NCBI GenBank assembly: GCA_030149245.1
Contig: JASBRX010000035.1
Span: 54,084-118,083 of the forward strand
Length of the DNA stretch: 64,000 nt
Source of the DNA: Sphingomonas bacterium
GTDB taxonomy: Bacteria > Pseudomonadota > Alphaproteobacteria > Sphingomonadales > Sphingomonadaceae
Reading direction: 5' to 3'
The position numbers and the translations under genes are program-made. This document shows, one piece after another, positions 49,436 to 58,911 of this stretch. Positions within the stretch are counted from its first letter, which is position 1. The number at the start of each line of letters is the position of its first letter. The notes below the pieces were generated by a model. That model searched no databases. It was not told the origin of the DNA and saw nothing but the letters and a program-made list of their open reading frames with translations.

Positions 49436-51097
49436 ATGCTGACCGCGCTTTCCATTCGCGACGTTGTGTTGATCGAGGCGCTGGACCTCGATTTCGGTGC
49501 CGGCCTTGGCGTGCTCACCGGCGAAACCGGCGCGGGCAAATCGATCCTGCTCGATTCGCTCGGCCTTGCGCTGGGTGCGCGCGCTGATAGCGGGCTGGTG
49601 CGGCAGGGCGCGACGCAGGCTGTCGTCACCGCCAGTTTCGAACCCGCCGACCCCGCCCCGATCGCGGCGCTGCTCGGCGAAAGTGGCCTCGACCACGACC
49701 CGTCCGAACCGCTGACGATCCGCCGCCTGGTCAAGGCCGATGGCGGCAGCCGCGCCTATGTCAACGATCAGCCCGCCTCCGCCGGACTGTTGCGCGAACT
49801 CGGCGCGCTGCTGGTCGAGATCCATGGCCAGCATGATGATCGCGGCCTGCTCAACCCGCGCGGCCATCGCGCCTTGCTCGACAGTTTCGCCCGCGCCGAT
49901 ACCGCTGCCGTCGCCGCCGCGCACCGCGCGCTGCGTGAAGCCGAAGACGCGCTCGCCGCCGCGCATGCCGAACAGGAAAGCGCCGCGCGCGACCGCGAAT
50001 GGCTCGAACATGCCGTCGCCGAACTCACCAGACTGGCCCCCGAACCGGGCGAGGAAGCCGTGCTCGCCGAACGCCGCGCGACGATGCAGCGTGGCGAGAA
50101 GATCGCGGGCGAGCTTCAGGCGATCGCTGAACTGATCGACGGATCGGACGGCGCGCTCACCCGGCTGCGTCAGGCCGCGCGCATCCTCGAACGGATCGCC
50201 GAGGATCACCCCGCCCTCACCGAAGCCCTCGCCGCGCTCGACCGCGCGCTGAACGAGGGCAGCGCGACGCAGGAAGGCATCGATACCGCCGCCGAAGCGC
50301 TCGCCTTCGACCCCGCCGCGCTGGAGGCGGATGAGGCGCGGCTGTTCGAACTGCGCGGCCTCGCCCGCAAGCACCGCGTCCAGCCCGACGACCTTGCCGA
50401 ACTGACCGAAACGCTCGCCACCCGGCTGGAGCGGATCGAGGGTGGCGAAGGGCTGATCGCCCGCCTCACCGCCGATCTGGCGAAGGCGGAGACCGCCTAT
50501 GTCGCGGCGGCGGAAACGCTCTCGGCCACCCGTACCGCCGCCGCCGCGCGGCTCGACGCGGCGGTCGCCGCCGAACTCGCCCCGCTCAAACTCGACGCGG
50601 CGCGCTTTTTGACCCGAGTTGAACCACTGCCGCGCGACCAATGGTCGGCGTCGGGCCGCGACCGCGTGGAGTTCGAGGTGTCGACCAACCCCGGCGCCCC
50701 CTTCGCACCGCTCATCAAGATCGCCTCGGGCGGCGAGCTGTCCCGCTTCATCCTGGCGCTCAAGGTCGCGCTGGCGGAAGAAGGCGGCGCGCGCACGCTG
50801 ATCTTCGACGAAATCGACCGCGGCGTCGGCGGTGCGGTGGCCAGCGCAATCGGCGAACGGCTCGCGCGCCTCTCGACCGGCGCACAATTGCTCGTCGTCA
50901 CCCACAGCCCGCAGGTCGCAGCCCGCGGCGCAGCGCATCTGCTGATCGCCAAAAGCCACGACGGCACCGTCACCCGCACCGGCGTGCGCCAGCTCAGCGA
51001 AGACGAGCGCCGCGAGGAGATTGCGCGGATGCTGTCGGGCGCTCAGGTTACGGACGAGGCAAGGGCGCAGGCTGGACGGTTGCTGGAAGCGGCGTAA
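49436..51097 (+). CDS. recN: DNA repair ATPase RecN
   Basis: 553 residues, normal length. SMC-like ABC ATPase: Walker A GVLTGETGAGKSILLDSL (about 30), Q-loop region GQHDDRGLL, a long coiled coil (about 150-370), the signature KIASGGELSRFILALK and Walker B LIFDEIDRGVGGAVASAIG. It acts early in double-strand break repair. Follows bamD by 63 nt on the same strand. Confidence 0.96.
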   Translation: MLTALSIRDVVLIEALDLDFGAGLGVLTGETGAGKSILLDSLGLALGARADSGLVRQGATQAVVTASFEPADPAPIAALLGESGLDHDPSEPLTIRRLVKADGGSRAYVNDQPASAGLLRELGALLVEIHGQHDDRGLLNPRGHRALLDSFARADTAAVAAAHRALREAEDALAAAHAEQESAARDREWLEHAVAELTRLAPEPGEEAVLAERRATMQRGEKIAGELQAIAELIDGSDGALTRLRQAARILERIAEDHPALTEALAALDRALNEGSATQEGIDTAAEALAFDPAALEADEARLFELRGLARKHRVQPDDLAELTETLATRLERIEGGEGLIARLTADLAKAETAYVAAAETLSATRTAAAARLDAAVAAELAPLKLDAARFLTRVEPLPRDQWSASGRDRVEFEVSTNPGAPFAPLIKIASGGELSRFILALKVALAEEGGARTLIFDEIDRGVGGAVASAIGERLARLSTGAQLLVVTHSPQVAARGAAHLLIAKSHDGTVTRTGVRQLSEDERREEIARMLSGAQVTDEARAQAGRLLEAA

Positions 51098-51188
51098 GTC
51101 GCCGGAGCATCAACGACCGCTATTGAGTGGTTAGCTGACCTTAGCCAGTCTACCGTCGGTGGCCTTACAAAAGCCTTGAGGTTATGAC

Positions 51189-51497
51189 GTGGACTGGCAT
51201 GCGTACGATGGCGGAGAAACGGTGGGCCAACGAGGGTCCGAAAGCGGCCTCATTTTGCTCGACGAGGAGCATCCCTCCGGCGCTCGGATAACCCTTGAGC
51301 ACAATGGCGTCACCGCCCCGTTCTCCATCACCTGCGGCGTCTACGGTGTGCTTGCCCATACGCGGTTCTTTGGAACTGAAAGCGAGGCGCGCGACGAGTT
51401 CGCCGCAATGAAGATGGGTCTGATTGATATTGCGACCATGCTCGATAGCTCAGACTTCGAGGCTGGTGTCGTCGCGTTTTTGGAGCAGTATCCCTAA
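51189..51497 (+). CDS. Small protein of unknown function
   Basis: 102 residues, acidic, with a compact alpha/beta pattern: GLILLDEEHPSGARITLEHNG, APFSITCGVYGVLAHTRFFG, then helices. Start GTG 51189 with TTGAGG upstream. The lower GC and a 21-bp sequence after its stop that recurs beside the Sel1 gene suggest an acquired gene. No family recognised. Confidence 0.6.
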   Translation: MDWHAYDGGETVGQRGSESGLILLDEEHPSGARITLEHNGVTAPFSITCGVYGVLAHTRFFGTESEARDEFAAMKMGLIDIATMLDSSDFEAGVVAFLEQYP

Positions 51498-51505
51498 GCG
51501 TTCCT

Positions 51506-51526
51506 AATGTCCGCAATGGGGTCGTT
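51506..51526. repeat. 21-bp sequence shared with 26987-27007
   Basis: AATGTCCGCAA-N-GGGGTCGTT type element, 20 of 21 bases the same as the copy near the Sel1 gene, located 8 nt after the stop of the 102-residue gene. Confidence 0.65.
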
Positions 51527-51557
51527 TCGAGACAGACCGCTCTTTACAAGACTAGCC

Positions 51558-52313
51558 CTAATTCCCCCGGTTAGCGATTAAATCGATCTCGGTCCCGCCA
51601 TCGCCGCGTGCCGACAGGAACACGACATAGGCCGAATCGTCCTTCGCGCGCGTGCCGCCCAGCACATGCTGACCGTCCTTCAGCTGATGCTCGGCCGAAT
51701 AGCCGCCGCGGACCGCGCGGGTGTAATACCAGTCGATCATCGTCTGCAGCGGCTGGGGCGTCGAGAAGCTGACGACGCGCAGGCCGCACTGGCCGCCCTC
51801 GGCACCCGCTGCCTCGGTCACTCGGGCCTGGGGATGGAGCGGCATGTCGGCCGGGAGGCGCGCGGCCCAGCCGGCGGAGTAGTTCAACTTTGCGGCGCAC
51901 TCGGCGGTACGGCGGTCCTTCTGGCCTGCTGCGAGGCCGCCCAGCGTCACCGACTTGTCCTGCGCGTCGCAGGCGTCGCACTTGCCTTCGACCGGGGCGG
52001 GGGCCTTGAGCAATTCGCCTTCGGCCGGCATTGCCGCCTTGGCAGCAGCGACGGTGTCGGACGGGATCGGCGCCGAATAGGGCTGACCCGGCGGGCGGAT
52101 CGCGTCCTTGTTCGATTGCTGGGCGAGCTGCGGATCGACCATGATCTGGTCCTGCAGCGCGCCCATCAGCGCCGGGTCGGTCGCGTTGCTGCCGATCGAA
52201 TCGTCCAGCGCATCGACATTGCCCGCCTCGCCCCCGCCGCACGCGGCGAGCGCCAGCGGCAGCAGCAGGACGGCAAAACCAGTGGCCCGACGGCTCATCA
52301 TCACGCTCCGCAT
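51558..52313 (-). CDS. Putative lipoprotein of unknown function
   Basis: 251 residues with a lipoprotein signal (LPLALAACGGG, lipid Cys near residue 25) and a disordered acidic and Ala-rich stretch to about residue 85. The C-terminal domain has C-x-x-C (KCDACDAQ), then NYSAGWAARLPADMPLHPQARVTEAAG and QTMIDWYYTRAVRGGYSAEHQ, which resembles a substrate-binding or adhesion module I cannot name. Probably anchored in the outer membrane. Confidence 0.72.
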   Translation of the reverse strand: MRSVMMSRRATGFAVLLLPLALAACGGGEAGNVDALDDSIGSNATDPALMGALQDQIMVDPQLAQQSNKDAIRPPGQPYSAPIPSDTVAAAKAAMPAEGELLKAPAPVEGKCDACDAQDKSVTLGGLAAGQKDRRTAECAAKLNYSAGWAARLPADMPLHPQARVTEAAGAEGGQCGLRVVSFSTPQPLQTMIDWYYTRAVRGGYSAEHQLKDGQHVLGGTRAKDDSAYVVFLSARGDGGTEIDLIANRGN

Positions 52314-52390
52314 CCCCGCACAGGCTGCGGGATTTGGGGCAAAGGGATGACAGGCCAGGGTTAAGGAAGCGTTTGCCGCACTTCCTCAAT

Positions 52391-52515
52391 TCCTCCCCCG
52401 CCAGGGGGAGGTGGCACGCGCAGCGTGACGGAGGGGGAGGAAGCACAGCGGTCGAGGATACTCCCATCCTCCCCCTCCGTCGCCTTCGGCGCCACCTCCC
52501 CCTTGCGGGGGAGGA
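52391..52515. repeat. Long inverted repeat pair, GGGGGAGGTG family
   Basis: Left copy begins TCCTCCCCCGCCAGGGGGAG and right copy ends CTTGCGGGGGAGGA, in inverse orientation, separated by about 30 nt. Counterparts at 33083 and 56392. Confidence 0.85.
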
Positions 52516-52540
52516 TTAGGGAAAAGCGTTTGCCGGACCT

Positions 52541-54379
52541 TCACCCCGCCGTCTTCACCCGCACCTTTTCCGCCGCAATGAACGTATCGATCTGCGCGTC
52601 GAGCACGTCCAGCGGCACCGCGCCCTGTTCCAGCACCGCGTCGTGGAAACGCTTGACGTCGAACTCGACCCCCAGCGCTTTCTCGGCCCGCGCACGCAGC
52701 TCGCGGATCTTGATCTCGCCCAGCTTGTAGCCCAGCGCCTGGCCCGGCCAGCTGATATAGCGGTTGACCTCGGCATCGATATTCGCCGCCGACAGCGCGG
52801 TGTTGTCGAGCATGAACTGGACCGCCTGCTCCTTGGTCCAGCCCTTGGCATGGATGCCGGTATCGACCACCAGCCGGCACGCGCGCCACATCTCGTACGA
52901 CAGCCGCCCCATTTCCTTTTCGGGGGTGTCGTAAATGCCCATCTCGATCCCGATCCGCTCGGAATACAGCCCCCACCCCTCGGTAAACGCGGTGAAATTG
53001 GCGAGGTAGCGGCGGAACTTCGCCGTCTCCAGCTCTTGCTGCAGCGCGATCTGGTGGTGATGCCCCGGCACCGCTTCATGCGCGGTCAGTGCGGGTAGCT
53101 CGTACAGCGGCCGCTGGTCGAGTTTCGAGGTGTTGACGTAATAATGGCCGGCCAGCCCCAGCTCGGGATTGCCCGGGCCGTAATAGGCGGTGGTCGTCCC
53201 CTCCGCAGTCTCCGCCGGGATGCGCTTGAGGCCATAGGGCAGCCGCGCGATGCGGTTGAAGAAGCCCGGCATCTTGCCGTCGATGTCCTTGGCCTGCACC
53301 GCGGCGGCGGCCATCAGCTCTTCGGGCGTTTTGGCGTAATATTTGGGGTTGGTGCGCAGCTCGGCGACGAACGCCTCGCGCGTCGGGAACCCCACCTTCT
53401 TCGCCACCGCCGCCATCTCGGCGCGGATGCGGGCGACCTCGTCCAGCCCGATCTTGTGGATCTGCTCGGCCGACAGGTCGGTGGTGGTCAGCTGACGGAT
53501 GCGGAAGGCATAGTAACGCGCGCCATCGGGCTGCGCCGACACCCCAACCGCCTTGGCGCATTTGGGGGCATAGCTGGTGCGATAGAAGGCCGCCGCCTTG
53601 GCATAGGCCGGGTTGATCACCTCGGTAACGGTCTTCGTTGCCCGCGCCTGAAGCGCTGACCATTCGGCGTCGGTGGCATCGACCGGCTTGTTGCGGGTGA
53701 AGGGTGCGTAGAAACGCGACTTGGTCGCATCGTGCTGGATCACGCCGGTGATCGTCTGTTCGAACCCGACCAGGCTGACGCACGGCTGGATATAGCCGCC
53801 CTTCAATGCCTGACTGGTGATGTCGATGAGCGTGTCGTTGGTCTTGGGGAACTGGTCGAGCCGGTCGAGATAATGGCCATAATCGGCCTTGCGCCGGAAG
53901 GCGGTGCGCTCGCCCTGCCCCGCCGCGCCCTGCCACGGGTTTGAGTAGCTAGTGAACAGGATCGTGCGCTGGCCGAAGCTGTTCGCTTCGATGCTCTCCG
54001 ACAGCAGTCGGCGCAGGATCGCCTTGTCGGTGCGCTGCGCCGGGGTGAGGCCGGGGTCGGGGATGGCATCGAGCCGTTTCAGGAACCCCGCCTCGGCTGC
54101 GGCGCGCCGGTCTTCGGCGGCGAGGCTGACATCGCCGACCGCGATCGGATCGATATCGACGCCGACCGAGCGGGCAAAGCCCGGGTTCTCCTTGAGAACC
54201 CAAGCGAAATGTTCGTCGAGCAACGCCTTGAAATCATCCGATGGCGACGCCTGAGCCGGCGCAGCAGCCAGCGCCAATGCACCAGCACCAGCGGACAAAA
54301 CTGACAAAACTGACAAAATTGCGCGTGTGTAAGGCACCGAGATTGGTGTGCGGCGGGCGAGGCTGGGCTGGATTTTCAT
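52541..54379 (-). CDS. DUF885 family exported protein (putative carboxypeptidase-like)
   Basis: 612 residues. A signal peptide (APAQA near residue 45) is followed by a large helical DUF885 domain. The zinc-like motif HEAVPGHHHQ (about residue 440) and the downstream EGWGLYSERIG resemble the metal site of M32/DUF885 peptidases, so a metallopeptidase is likely but unproven. ATG 54379 is the best start though no ribosome site is evident; the frame runs further upstream as noise. Divergent from the permease gene. Confidence 0.85.
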   Translation of the reverse strand: MKIQPSLARRTPISVPYTRAILSVLSVLSAGAGALALAAAPAQASPSDDFKALLDEHFAWVLKENPGFARSVGVDIDPIAVGDVSLAAEDRRAAAEAGFLKRLDAIPDPGLTPAQRTDKAILRRLLSESIEANSFGQRTILFTSYSNPWQGAAGQGERTAFRRKADYGHYLDRLDQFPKTNDTLIDITSQALKGGYIQPCVSLVGFEQTITGVIQHDATKSRFYAPFTRNKPVDATDAEWSALQARATKTVTEVINPAYAKAAAFYRTSYAPKCAKAVGVSAQPDGARYYAFRIRQLTTTDLSAEQIHKIGLDEVARIRAEMAAVAKKVGFPTREAFVAELRTNPKYYAKTPEELMAAAAVQAKDIDGKMPGFFNRIARLPYGLKRIPAETAEGTTTAYYGPGNPELGLAGHYYVNTSKLDQRPLYELPALTAHEAVPGHHHQIALQQELETAKFRRYLANFTAFTEGWGLYSERIGIEMGIYDTPEKEMGRLSYEMWRACRLVVDTGIHAKGWTKEQAVQFMLDNTALSAANIDAEVNRYISWPGQALGYKLGEIKIRELRARAEKALGVEFDVKRFHDAVLEQGAVPLDVLDAQIDTFIAAEKVRVKTAG

Positions 54380-54512
54380 GGGAGTAAGGCAAGCAAATGA
54401 ACTCCAACATTGCAAGCGCCACCGACCGCTACACCCTTGTTCCGGCACATCTCTTGCCGCAGGGGTGGCGCGACGGGCGATCAACTGCCCCGTTGAGTGA
54501 GGTGCCCACCGC

Positions 54513-55829
54513 GTGACTCCCGCCGCCGCCCCGCGCCGCACGCTGCGCGCCGTCGATGTGTTCGCGCTGACCGTGGGCATCGTCATCGGCGCCGGCATCT
54601 TCCGCACCCCAGCGCTGGTCGCGGGGGTGGCGGGGGATACGACGACGATGATTCTGGCATGGGTCGCGGGCGGCGTGCTCTCGATCATCGGCGCGCTCTG
54701 CTATGCCGAGATGGCGGCGGCCTGGCCGCACATGGGCGGGGATTATCACTATATTGGACGCGCATTCGGACAGCGGATCGCGTTCCTCTACGCCTGGGCG
54801 CGGCTGGCGGTGATCCAGACCGGGTCGCTGGCGCTGCTGTCGTTCATCGTGGGCGATTATCTGCAGATCCTGTTCCCGCTAGGCCCGGCGGGTCCGGCGA
54901 TCTGGGCAGGGATCGCGGTCGTCGCGGTGAGTGCGATCAACTGGCTCGGCGTGCGCTGGGGCACGCAGGCGCAACGCTGGCTGACCCTTACCGAAGTGAT
55001 CGGCCTGATCGCGATCATCGTCGCGGGGTTTTCGCTCGCCCCGCCGGACGCCGTTCCCGCTGCACCTGGCGGCGGCGCGCTGGGGCTGGTGATGGTGTTC
55101 GTCCTGCTATCTTATGGCGGGTGGAGCGAGGCGGTCTATGTCTCGGCGGAAATGAAGGACCCGCCGCGCCGGATCGCCGCGATCCTGTGCGCGGCGCTGG
55201 CGCTGGTCACCGCGCTGTATGTGCTGGTCAATCTGGCGTTGCTCAACGGACTCGGCATGGCGGGAATGGCGGGCAATGACGCGGTGGCCGCGGAGGTGAT
55301 GCGCCGCGCGTTCGGCCCGGCGGGCGCGGCGGCGATCAGCGCGGCGGTGGCGGTGGCGGCGCTGACCAGCGCCAACGCGACCGCGATCGTCGGCGGGCGC
55401 ACGGCCTGTGCATTGGGACAGCGGGTGCGGCCGTTGCGCTGGCTCGGCCAGTGGGACCATCGCCGCGACACGCCGGGCAACGGGCTGATCGCGCAGGGCG
55501 GGGTCGCGCTGCTGCTGGTGGCGCTGGGCGGATTTGCGCGCGACGGGTTTCGCGTTGCAGTCGAATATACCGCGCCGGTGTTCTGGCTGTTCCTGCTGCT
55601 TGCCGGACTGTCACTGTTCGTGCTGCGCCGGACCGAACCGGCGACGCCGCGCCCGTTCCGCGTGCCGCTCTATCCCGTTCTGCCCGGGATCTTTTGTGCG
55701 ACTACGGCGTATCTGCTTTGGTCGAGCCTCGCCTATACCGGCTGGGGCGCGCTGGCTGGCGTCGCGGTTCTCGGCGTCGGCACATTGATGCTGTTGGTCG
55801 TCACCCCTCAAGAGGAGCTTGCGCCATGA
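54513..55829 (+). CDS. Amino-acid/polyamine permease, APC superfamily
   Basis: 438 residues with twelve predicted helices. The first helix carries the APC substrate motif VGIVIGAGIFRTPALVAG, and YAEMAAAWPHMGGDYHYIGRAFG follows helix 2. It imports or exchanges amino acids; the specific substrate is unknown. GTG 54513 is the start. Its stop overlaps the methyltransferase start (ATGA). Confidence 0.88.
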   Translation: MTPAAAPRRTLRAVDVFALTVGIVIGAGIFRTPALVAGVAGDTTTMILAWVAGGVLSIIGALCYAEMAAAWPHMGGDYHYIGRAFGQRIAFLYAWARLAVIQTGSLALLSFIVGDYLQILFPLGPAGPAIWAGIAVVAVSAINWLGVRWGTQAQRWLTLTEVIGLIAIIVAGFSLAPPDAVPAAPGGGALGLVMVFVLLSYGGWSEAVYVSAEMKDPPRRIAAILCAALALVTALYVLVNLALLNGLGMAGMAGNDAVAAEVMRRAFGPAGAAAISAAVAVAALTSANATAIVGGRTACALGQRVRPLRWLGQWDHRRDTPGNGLIAQGGVALLLVALGGFARDGFRVAVEYTAPVFWLFLLLAGLSLFVLRRTEPATPRPFRVPLYPVLPGIFCATTAYLLWSSLAYTGWGALAGVAVLGVGTLMLLVVTPQEELAP

Positions 55830-56374
55830 AGCTGTTGATCCTCGCCGCCGCCACCCTCGTTGCCGGAAGCGCGATGACGCCGCCTGCCGCACCCATTTCT
55901 GTGGCACCGAGCCAAACCCCCGACGTGATCTATGTCCCGACCCCGCCCGCCGTGGTCGAGGCAATGCTGGACATGGTGAAGCTGCGCGACGGCGATGTGC
56001 TCTACGACCTTGGCTCTGGCGACGGGCGCATTCCGATCGCGGCGGCGAAGCGAAAGCAGGTGCGCGCGGTCGGGATCGATATCGACCCACAGCGGATCGC
56101 AGAGGCCAACGCCAACGCCAAAGCGGCGGGGGTGACCGGTGAGGTGTCGTTCAGGCAAGCCGATCTGTTCACCAGCGACTTCAGCGACGCGACCGTCGTC
56201 ACCCTCTATCTGCTCGATACGCTGAACGAGAAATTGCGCCCGAAGCTGCTCGCCGAGTTGAAGCCGGGCACGCGGATCGTCAGCCACGCATTCCGCATGG
56301 GTGATTGGGAGCCGGAGAAGGAAGAAACGGTCAACGGGCGGACGATCTATTATTGGACCGTGCCGGGACGCTAG
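55826..56374 (+). CDS. Exported class I SAM-dependent methyltransferase
   Basis: 182 residues. A clear signal peptide (MKLLILAAATLVAGSAM) precedes the domain, which begins YVPTPPAVVEAMLDMVKLRDGDVLYDLGSGDGRIPIAAA (SAM motif I) and continues VGIDIDPQRIAEA (acidic residue), ADLFTSDFSDATVVTLYLLD. A signal peptide is unusual, because SAM is cytoplasmic; the N-terminus may instead be a membrane anchor. The motif set resembles the lysine-methyltransferase FAM173 family of mitochondria, which modifies ATP synthase subunit c; the similarity is motif-level only. Coupled to the permease gene. Confidence 0.75.
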   Translation: MKLLILAAATLVAGSAMTPPAAPISVAPSQTPDVIYVPTPPAVVEAMLDMVKLRDGDVLYDLGSGDGRIPIAAAKRKQVRAVGIDIDPQRIAEANANAKAAGVTGEVSFRQADLFTSDFSDATVVTLYLLDTLNEKLRPKLLAELKPGTRIVSHAFRMGDWEPEKEETVNGRTIYYWTVPGR

Positions 56375-56391
56375 CTGGCGGGCCATGCTAA

Positions 56392-56523
56392 TCCTCCCCC
56401 GCAAGGGGGAGGTGGCGCCGAAGGCGACGGAGGGGGAGGACGGCTACGTCCTCAAACCTCTTGCCGAGCCCCTTCCTCCCCCTCCGTCAGCTATGCTGAC
56501 ACCTCCCCCTGGCGGGGGAGGAT
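56392..56523. repeat. Long inverted repeat pair, GGGGGAGGTG family
   Basis: Left copy begins TCCTCCCCCGCAAGGGGGAG, right copy ends CCCCTGGCGGGGGAGGA, inverse orientation, spacer about 35 nt. A strong intramolecular stem can form. Sits between the exported methyltransferase and crcB. Confidence 0.85.
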
Positions 56524-56577
56524 TGGTGACAGTCCTCAGGAATCGACCCGGAGCGCTTTCCGCGCTAGGGCGGCGCG

Positions 56578-56958
56578 ATGCATCATCTGTTTCTCGTCAT
56601 GCTGGGCGGCGCGATTGGCGCCGGCGCGCGGCATCTGGTTGGGCGCGCAGCGCTTGCACTATGGGGACCGGGGTTTCCGGTCGGCACGCTTGCGGTCAAT
56701 GTGATCGGCGGGCTGGCGATGGGTCTGCTCGCGGGGTGGCTGGCGTCGCGGGCGAGCGGAGATGAAGCGCTGCGTTATTTGCTCGGCGTTGGCGTGCTCG
56801 GCGGGTTCACCACCTTTTCGGCCTTTTCGCTCGAGACCGTGCTGATGATCGAGCGCGGCGAGCTGATGACCGCTTCGTTCTACATTATCGCATCGGTCGT
56901 GCTGGCGATCGGCGCCCTGTTTGCGGGGCTGCTGGTCAGCCGGATGGTGGCGGCATGA
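56578..56958 (+). CDS. crcB: Fluoride channel Fluc/CrcB
   Basis: 126 residues, four helices, the usual size. It has GGAIGAGARHLVGR near the start, GTLAVNVIGGLAMG and GVLGGFTTFSAFSLET, the conserved pore and Phe-box segments. Dual-topology dimers export fluoride. No convincing fluoride riboswitch is visible in the 54 nt before the start. Overlaps the pseudouridine synthase gene by 4 nt. Confidence 0.95.
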   Translation: MHHLFLVMLGGAIGAGARHLVGRAALALWGPGFPVGTLAVNVIGGLAMGLLAGWLASRASGDEALRYLLGVGVLGGFTTFSAFSLETVLMIERGELMTASFYIIASVVLAIGALFAGLLVSRMVAA

Positions 56959-58097
56959 GCACCGAGAATGTCCGCCAGTTCACCGTCGCGCTCGACGATG
57001 ACGGCATCCGGCTGGATCGCTGGTTCAAGCGGCATCTGCCCGATACCAGCTTCAACATCGTGTCGCGCTGGGCGCGGACGGGGCAACTGCGCGTCGATGG
57101 CGCGCGTGCGACGCCGGGCGACCGCATTCAGGCGGGTCAGGTGATCCGCGTGCCTCCGGCCGAAGCCGCTCCCGCCACGACCGCCAGGCCGAAAAAGGCG
57201 CGTCCGGTGCTGTCGCCCGAGCAGATGGAGTTTGCCGAGTCGATGGTGATCCATCGCGATGCGCAGGCGCTGGTGCTCAACAAGCCGCCGGGGCTGGCCA
57301 CACAGGGCGGGACCAAGACGCACGACCATGTCGATATGCTGCTCGACGGGCTGTATTTCGACCTGGATACGCGGCCCAAGCTGGTCCACCGGCTCGACAA
57401 GGATACGTCGGGCGCGCTGGTGCTGGCGCGGACGGCGCGGGCGGCGGCCTATTTTTCGAAGAGCTTTTCGGGGCGAACGGCGCGCAAGACCTATTGGGCG
57501 ATCATCGTCGGGGTGCCGAGCATCGAGGACGGGTATATCGACCTGCCGCTGGGCAAACAGCCCGGGACCGGCGGCGAGAAGATGCAGGTCGACGAGAAGG
57601 AAGGCCAGCCCGCGCGCACCCGCTATCGCGTGATCGACCGCGCCGGCAATCGTGCCGCCTGGGTCGAATTGCAGCCGCATACCGGGCGTACGCATCAGCT
57701 GCGCGTGCACATGGCGGCGATCGGCCACCCGATCGTGGGCGACGGGAAGTACGGCATGGCCGAGGCGTTTCTGTCGGGGAGCATCAGTCGCAAGATGCAC
57801 CTGCACGCGCGCCGCATCCGCATCGACCATCCCGATGGCGGCAAGCTGGACGTGACCGCGGACCTGCCGACGCATTTCGCGGAGACGTTGGTCCAGCTCG
57901 GCTTCAACCTTGAAGATGGCGACAACCTACCCTCCGACGAAAAGGCACCGCCGACCAAGGAGCAGGAAAAGGCCTGGGCCAAGGCGCATGCCAAGACGTT
58001 CCGTAAGGAGCGGCGCGGGGAGCGGCAGGGGCGTCGGGATACGACGGCTGCGAAGAAACCGGCGAAGAAGCCCGCCCGGAAGCCGGTGAAGAAGTGA
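56955..58097 (+). CDS. RluA-family pseudouridine synthase
   Basis: 380 residues. An S4 RNA-binding domain ([32 protein letters not shown]) is followed by the catalytic core with [17 protein letters not shown] (catalytic Asp in RLDKDTSG), and [24 protein letters not shown]. RluC or RluD of 23S rRNA is likely. The C-terminus adds a basic tail ([14 protein letters not shown]) that may bind RNA. Coupled to crcB. A tandem repeat array begins 21 nt after its stop. Confidence 0.92.
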   Translation: MSTENVRQFTVALDDDGIRLDRWFKRHLPDTSFNIVSRWARTGQLRVDGARATPGDRIQAGQVIRVPPAEAAPATTARPKKARPVLSPEQMEFAESMVIHRDAQALVLNKPPGLATQGGTKTHDHVDMLLDGLYFDLDTRPKLVHRLDKDTSGALVLARTARAAAYFSKSFSGRTARKTYWAIIVGVPSIEDGYIDLPLGKQPGTGGEKMQVDEKEGQPARTRYRVIDRAGNRAAWVELQPHTGRTHQLRVHMAAIGHPIVGDGKYGMAEAFLSGSISRKMHLHARRIRIDHPDGGKLDVTADLPTHFAETLVQLGFNLEDGDNLPSDEKAPPTKEQEKAWAKAHAKTFRKERRGERQGRRDTTAAKKPAKKPARKPVKK

Positions 58098-58117
58098 GAG
58101 GCGACCCAACGCCCGTT

Positions 58118-58242
58118 TGTGCTGAGCTTGTCGAAGCACTGCGGCCCTTCGACAAGCTCAGGACAGGGCCCTTCGACAAGCTCAGGACAGGGCCCTTCGA
58201 CAAGCTCAGGACAGGGCCCTTCGACAAGCTCAGGGCAAACGG
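58118..58242. repeat. Tandem REP array with 24-bp units
   Basis: After an inverse arm CGTTTGTGCTGAGCTTGTCG, the unit CCCTTCGACAAGCTCAGGAC ending AGGG is repeated head to tail: three full 24-bp copies (58145-58168, 58169-58192, 58193-58216) and a partial fourth, ending GGCAAACGG. It is an expanded member of the TTCGACAAGCTCAG family. It stops 10 nt before the next gene start. Confidence 0.92.
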
Positions 58243-58251
58243 AAGTGGGGT

Positions 58252-58911
58252 ATGACCCGCCTCGCCGTATTCGACTGCGACGGGACGCTCGTCGATTCGC
58301 AGGCCAATATCTGTCGCGCGATGGAGGCTTGCTTTGTCGCCCAGCGGCTGGAGCCACCGACGCGCGAGGATATCCGCCGGATCGTGGGACTGAGCCTGGT
58401 CCCCGCGATCGCGCAGCTGCTGCCCCAGGCCGATCCCGCGATGCATGTCGCGATGGCGGAGGCGTATAAGAGCGCGTTCCATGCGATGCGGACGGATGCG
58501 GCGCTCGATCCCGAGCCGTTGTTCGATGGCGTCGCCGAAGCGATCGAGGCGCTGGCCGATTCAGGGTGGCTGCTGGGTGTCGCGACCGGCAAATCTGATC
58601 GCGGGCTGGCGCTGATCCTGGAGCATCACGGGCTGACCGACCGCTTCGTCACGCTGCAAACCGCCGACCGGCATCCGTCCAAGCCGCATCCGGCGATGCT
58701 GCAGGCCGCGATTGCCGAGGCTGGAGGCGATCCGCTGCGCACCGCGATGATCGGCGACACCAGCTATGACATCGCCATGGCGGTGAATGCCGGCACCCAC
58801 GCGGTCGGGGTTGCGTGGGGCTATCACGAGGCGCATGAATTGCATGCCGCCGGGGCGCATCACGTGACCACACACGCACGCGATCTGCCGGCGCTGTTGG
58901 AGGCGTTATGA
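58252..58911 (+). CDS. HAD-superfamily phosphatase, phosphoglycolate phosphatase-like
   Basis: 219 residues. Nucleophile motif [14 protein letters not shown], motif [13 protein letters not shown], motif III lysine in SKPHP, motif [19 protein letters not shown] helical cap (residues 15-85) is of the type found in phosphoglycolate phosphatase. Substrate is inferred only. ATG 58252 is preceded by GGAAGTGGGG, just after the tandem repeat; expansion of the repeat could alter its leader. Confidence 0.87.
   Translation: MTRLAVFDCDGTLVDSQANICRAMEACFVAQRLEPPTREDIRRIVGLSLVPAIAQLLPQADPAMHVAMAEAYKSAFHAMRTDAALDPEPLFDGVAEAIEALADSGWLLGVATGKSDRGLALILEHHGLTDRFVTLQTADRHPSKPHPAMLQAAIAEAGGDPLRTAMIGDTSYDIAMAVNAGTHAVGVAWGYHEAHELHAAGAHHVTTHARDLPALLEAL

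Noticed and set aside
48500..50959. Minus-strand open frame of 819 codons opposite bamD-recN
   Set aside because: Spans two certain genes and a gap on the other strand, so it cannot be a real protein gene.
54380..54688. Upstream extension of the DUF885 gene
   Set aside because: Extends over the divergent permease start and replaces a clear signal peptide start with low-complexity residues.
56524..56577. Fluoride riboswitch before crcB
   Set aside because: The short leader lacks the conserved GATGG-type pseudoknot elements; mostly occupied by a repeat upstream.
58145..58234. Possible CRISPR array (regular repeats)
   Set aside because: Units are contiguous 24-bp tandem copies with no unique spacers, and there are no cas genes.
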